Shown piece after piece: positions 6,657 through 8,038 of a stretch of DNA of 8,038 nucleotides. The notes below the pieces were generated by a model, which saw nothing but the letters and a program-made list of their open reading frames with translations, was not told where the DNA came from and made no database searches. Source of the DNA: an uncultured Oscillospiraceae bacterium (GTDB lineage Bacteria; Bacillota; Clostridia; Oscillospirales; Acutalibacteraceae); assembly GCA_900550315.1 (NCBI GenBank), contig URRK01000069.1, forward strand, positions 1-8,038, written 5' to 3'. Position 1 is the first letter of the stretch. Every line of letters starts with the position of its first letter. The position numbers were made by a program, and so were the translations under genes.

Positions 6657-6685
6657 AAAAAAAGCGCCTAAAATAGGCACTTTTT
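6657..6685 (-). terminator. Terminator of the tRNA-Ala transcript
   Basis: On the minus strand AGTGCCTA (6681-6674), loop TTT, TAGGCGCT (6670-6663), then a run of T through 6657. One stem pair is G-U on the minus strand but would be an A-C mismatch on the plus strand, so minus is the working orientation. It lies 11 nt after the tRNA CCA end. A T5 run on the other side (6681-6685) might give weak termination of forward transcripts. Confidence 0.85.
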
Positions 6686-6692
6686 AAACATT

Positions 6693-6769
6693 TGGTGGAC
6701 CCGAAGGGGATCGAACCCTCGACCTTACGGATGCGAACCGTACGCTCTCCCAAACTGAGCTACGAGCCC
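6693..6769 (-). tRNA. tRNA-Ala (anticodon CGC)
   Basis: 77 nt with encoded CCA (6695-6693). All four stems fold: acceptor GGGCTCG/CGGGTCC, D-stem GCTC/GAGC, anticodon stem TACGG/CCGTA and T-stem GAGGG/CCCTT with loop TTCGATC. The 7-nt anticodon loop TTCGCAT gives CGC, reading the alanine codon GCG. The acceptor carries G3-U70, the alanine identity pair, and discriminator A73, which together confirm the amino acid independently of the anticodon. It lies downstream of ftsZ on the same strand, with a terminator between, so it probably has its own promoter in the AT-rich 6770-6805 gap, though I see no good -35/-10 pair there. Confidence 0.95.
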
Positions 6770-6805
6770 AAATATTAAAATTACAAAGCAAAATAGCAGC
6801 GTTTT

Positions 6806-6840
6806 AAAAAAAGCTGCCTACTGCCATTGGCGGCAAGGCA
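6806..6840 (-). terminator. Probable ftsZ terminator
   Basis: On the minus strand TGCC-T-TGCC (6840-6832), loop GCCAAT, GGCA-GTA-GGCA (6825-6815), then GC and seven T (6812-6806). The stem is two 4-bp helices split by an asymmetric internal loop, so it is weaker than the other terminators here, but the U-tract is good and it lies between ftsZ and the tRNA. Confidence 0.6.
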
Positions 6841-6888
6841 ATGCGGTTACAGCGGTAGACCTTACAGCCTGCAAAACGCGTTCGGCGA

Positions 6889-6910
6889 CCCGGCGCCGTA
6901 AAGCACCGGG
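6889..6910 (-). other. GC-rich hairpin after ftsZ stop
   Basis: CCCGGTGC (6910-6903), 6-nt loop, GCGCCGGG (6896-6889): 8 bp with one G-U pair that only forms in the minus-strand RNA. It lies 18 nt past the ftsZ stop and has no U-tract. It may stabilise the mRNA 3' end or help slow polymerase before the hairpin at 6840-6815. Confidence 0.5.
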
Positions 6911-6928
6911 CCTTACTTTTGCGTTAAA

Positions 6929-8008
6929 TTAGTTGCGATTGTTGATCATATCAAACAGTTCGGTGTAAACCGGATCTTCGCTGTCTTTCTCGTCGGAGTT
7001 CGACATAATGTTGGCTAAAGCACCAGCAGCACTGTCGTCCTCTTTTTTCTCCTCACCCAAGCCGGTGGCAATAACCGTAATTTTAACGGTATCTTCCATA
7101 GAATCATCCAGCTGCGTACCCCAAATAATGTTAGCGTCCGGATGTGCCTTTTCGGCAACAATGGAGGAAGCTAAGGTAACATCGCTTAGATCAATATCCG
7201 GGCAGGCGGTAATGTTAATAATAACGCCGCGGGCATTTTCCATAGAGGTTTCAATTAACGGGCTGGTAACGGCAGCACGGGCAGCTGCCTCGGCCTTGTC
7301 ACGCCCGGAGGCAATGCCAACGCCCATGTGAGCCTGGCCGGAATCGGACATAATGGCTTTAACATCGGCAAAGTCCAAATTAATAAGCGCGGTAACATTA
7401 ACCAGCTCGGAAATGCTTTGAACGCCTTGACGCAAAACATCGTCGGCAATTTCAAACGCGTTGGCAAGGGTAATTTTTTGGTCGGAAACAAACTGTAAGC
7501 GCTCGTTCGGAATAACAATTAAGCTGTCAACACATTCGCTTAAAGCAGAAATACCCTGGTCGGCCTGGGTCATTCTGCGTTTGCCCTCAAACGCGAAGGG
7601 CTTGGTAACAATACCAACGGTTAAAATGCCAAGCTCTTTTGCAATTTGGGCAACAACCGGGGCAGCACCGGTACCGGTACCGCCGCCCATGCCGGCGGTA
7701 ATGAATACCATGCCAGCGTCTTTTAAAGCGGCTGTAATTTCGTCTTTCGATTCCTCGGCAGCGGCTTTACCGCGCTCGGGGTTTGCACCGGCGCCCTGAC
7801 CCTTGGTGGCCTTTTCGCCGATTTGAATTTTGGTAGTAGCGGTAGATTTAGCTAAAGCGGCACGGTCTGTGTTAATTGCAACAAACTCTACGCCCTTTAC
7901 GCCGGCCGCAACCATGCGGTTAATGGCGTTGCCGCCGCCGCCGCCAACACCAATTACTTTTATGTTCACAACATCGTCTAACATTTCTTCTGAAACATCA
8001 AATGCCAC
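6929..8008 (-). CDS. ftsZ: Cell division protein FtsZ
   Basis: 359 aa from GTG at 8008. FtsZ is the tubulin-like GTPase that polymerises into the mid-cell ring recruiting the division machinery. The N-terminal GTPase domain shows IKVIGVGGGGGNAINRM (from about residue 16), the tubulin signature GGGTGTG (108-114) and NTDRAAL after the first core strands. The T7 synergy loop N210-x-D212-x-x-D215 completes the active site of the neighbouring subunit. The globular part ends near 318 (VIATGLG). A short acidic linker of about 28 residues and the terminal ELFDMINNRN follow; the usual IPxFLR-type peptide that binds FtsA, SepF or other partners is not visible. GTG 8008 is preferred over ATG 8017: AAGGA (8021-8017) overlaps that ATG but is 8 nt from the GTG, and the resulting start MAFDV resembles clostridial FtsZ. 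Promoters lie beyond the window. Confidence 0.97.
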   Translation of the reverse strand: MAFDVSEEMLDDVVNIKVIGVGGGGGNAINRMVAAGVKGVEFVAINTDRAALAKSTATTKIQIGEKATKGQGAGANPERGKAAAEESKDEITAALKDAGMVFITAGMGGGTGTGAAPVVAQIAKELGILTVGIVTKPFAFEGKRRMTQADQGISALSECVDSLIVIPNERLQFVSDQKITLANAFEIADDVLRQGVQSISELVNVTALINLDFADVKAIMSDSGQAHMGVGIASGRDKAEAAARAAVTSPLIETSMENARGVIINITACPDIDLSDVTLASSIVAEKAHPDANIIWGTQLDDSMEDTVKITVIATGLGEEKKEDDSAAGALANIMSNSDEKDSEDPVYTELFDMINNRN

Positions 8009-8016
8009 TTTTATCA

Positions 8017-8021
8017 TCCTT
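8017..8021 (-). promoter_or_regulatory. ftsZ ribosome binding site deciding a GTG start
   Basis: AAGGA on the minus strand ends on the A of a possible ATG (8017), too close for initiation there, and is 8 nt from GTG at 8008, which is ideal spacing. Confidence 0.65.
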
Positions 8022-8038
8022 CCGATTTATATGAAAAA

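Noticed and set aside
6693..6769. tRNA gene as integration site of a mobile element
   Set aside because: No integrase, no duplicated tRNA 3' end and no phage-like genes are in the window.
7461..7799. Plus-strand open frames opposite ftsZ (also 7008-7331)
   Set aside because: They are antisense to highly conserved FtsZ coding sequence, low in protein-like features and without start signals.

Overview
The window looks like chromosomal DNA from a Gram-positive Clostridia-type Firmicute, probably of the Oscillospiraceae/Ruminococcaceae kind. The support is the Bacillus ydjI/ydjG/ydjH-like gene set, the clostridial style of FtsZ and tRNA, strong AGGAG- or GGGGG-type ribosome binding sites, consensus sigma-A promoters and U-tract terminators. 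This placement is inferred from gene content, not from a marker phylogeny. I see no mobile element, CRISPR array or rRNA. Six of the seven intact reading frames end in TAA; the seventh ends in TGA within a 4-base overlap.

Layout, left to right. Positions 1-2219 (+) hold the 3' end of an SPFH-type protein with a zinc-ribbon tail (YdjI-like), a double zinc-ribbon protein with a C-terminal membrane anchor (YdjG-like) and a secreted or membrane-anchored TPM-domain protein (YdjH-like). They end at a strong terminator (2314-2351). In Bacillus subtilis the equivalent genes sit beside pspA and help tie PspA to the membrane, so this is probably a membrane-stress module. Positions 2384-5043 (-) hold a three-gene operon, tetR - ABC ATPase - ABC-2 permease. 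It has a perfect TTGACA-17-TATAAT promoter, a tandem 11-bp repeat at the presumed transcription start as likely repressor site, a 4-bp overlap between the two transporter genes, and its own terminator facing the first one. It reads as a self-regulated drug or toxic-compound exporter.

Positions 5046-5340 carry no gene but hold one strong and one weak forward promoter. Positions about 5346-6494 (+) are a broken membrane-anchored metallophosphoesterase. All metal-binding motifs are still present, but the frame is interrupted by a 1-nt shift at a T7 run and an in-frame TGA, and probably by further damage at the N-terminus. Positions 6657-8038 (-) hold ftsZ (nearly complete gene, start near the window edge), a probable terminator, then a tRNA-Ala(CGC) with its own terminator.

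I found no clearly new biological system. The points most worth a second look are the decayed phosphoesterase behind an intact promoter, the tandem-repeat operator of the tetR operon, the non-canonical FtsZ C-terminal peptide, and the ydjI-G-H module.
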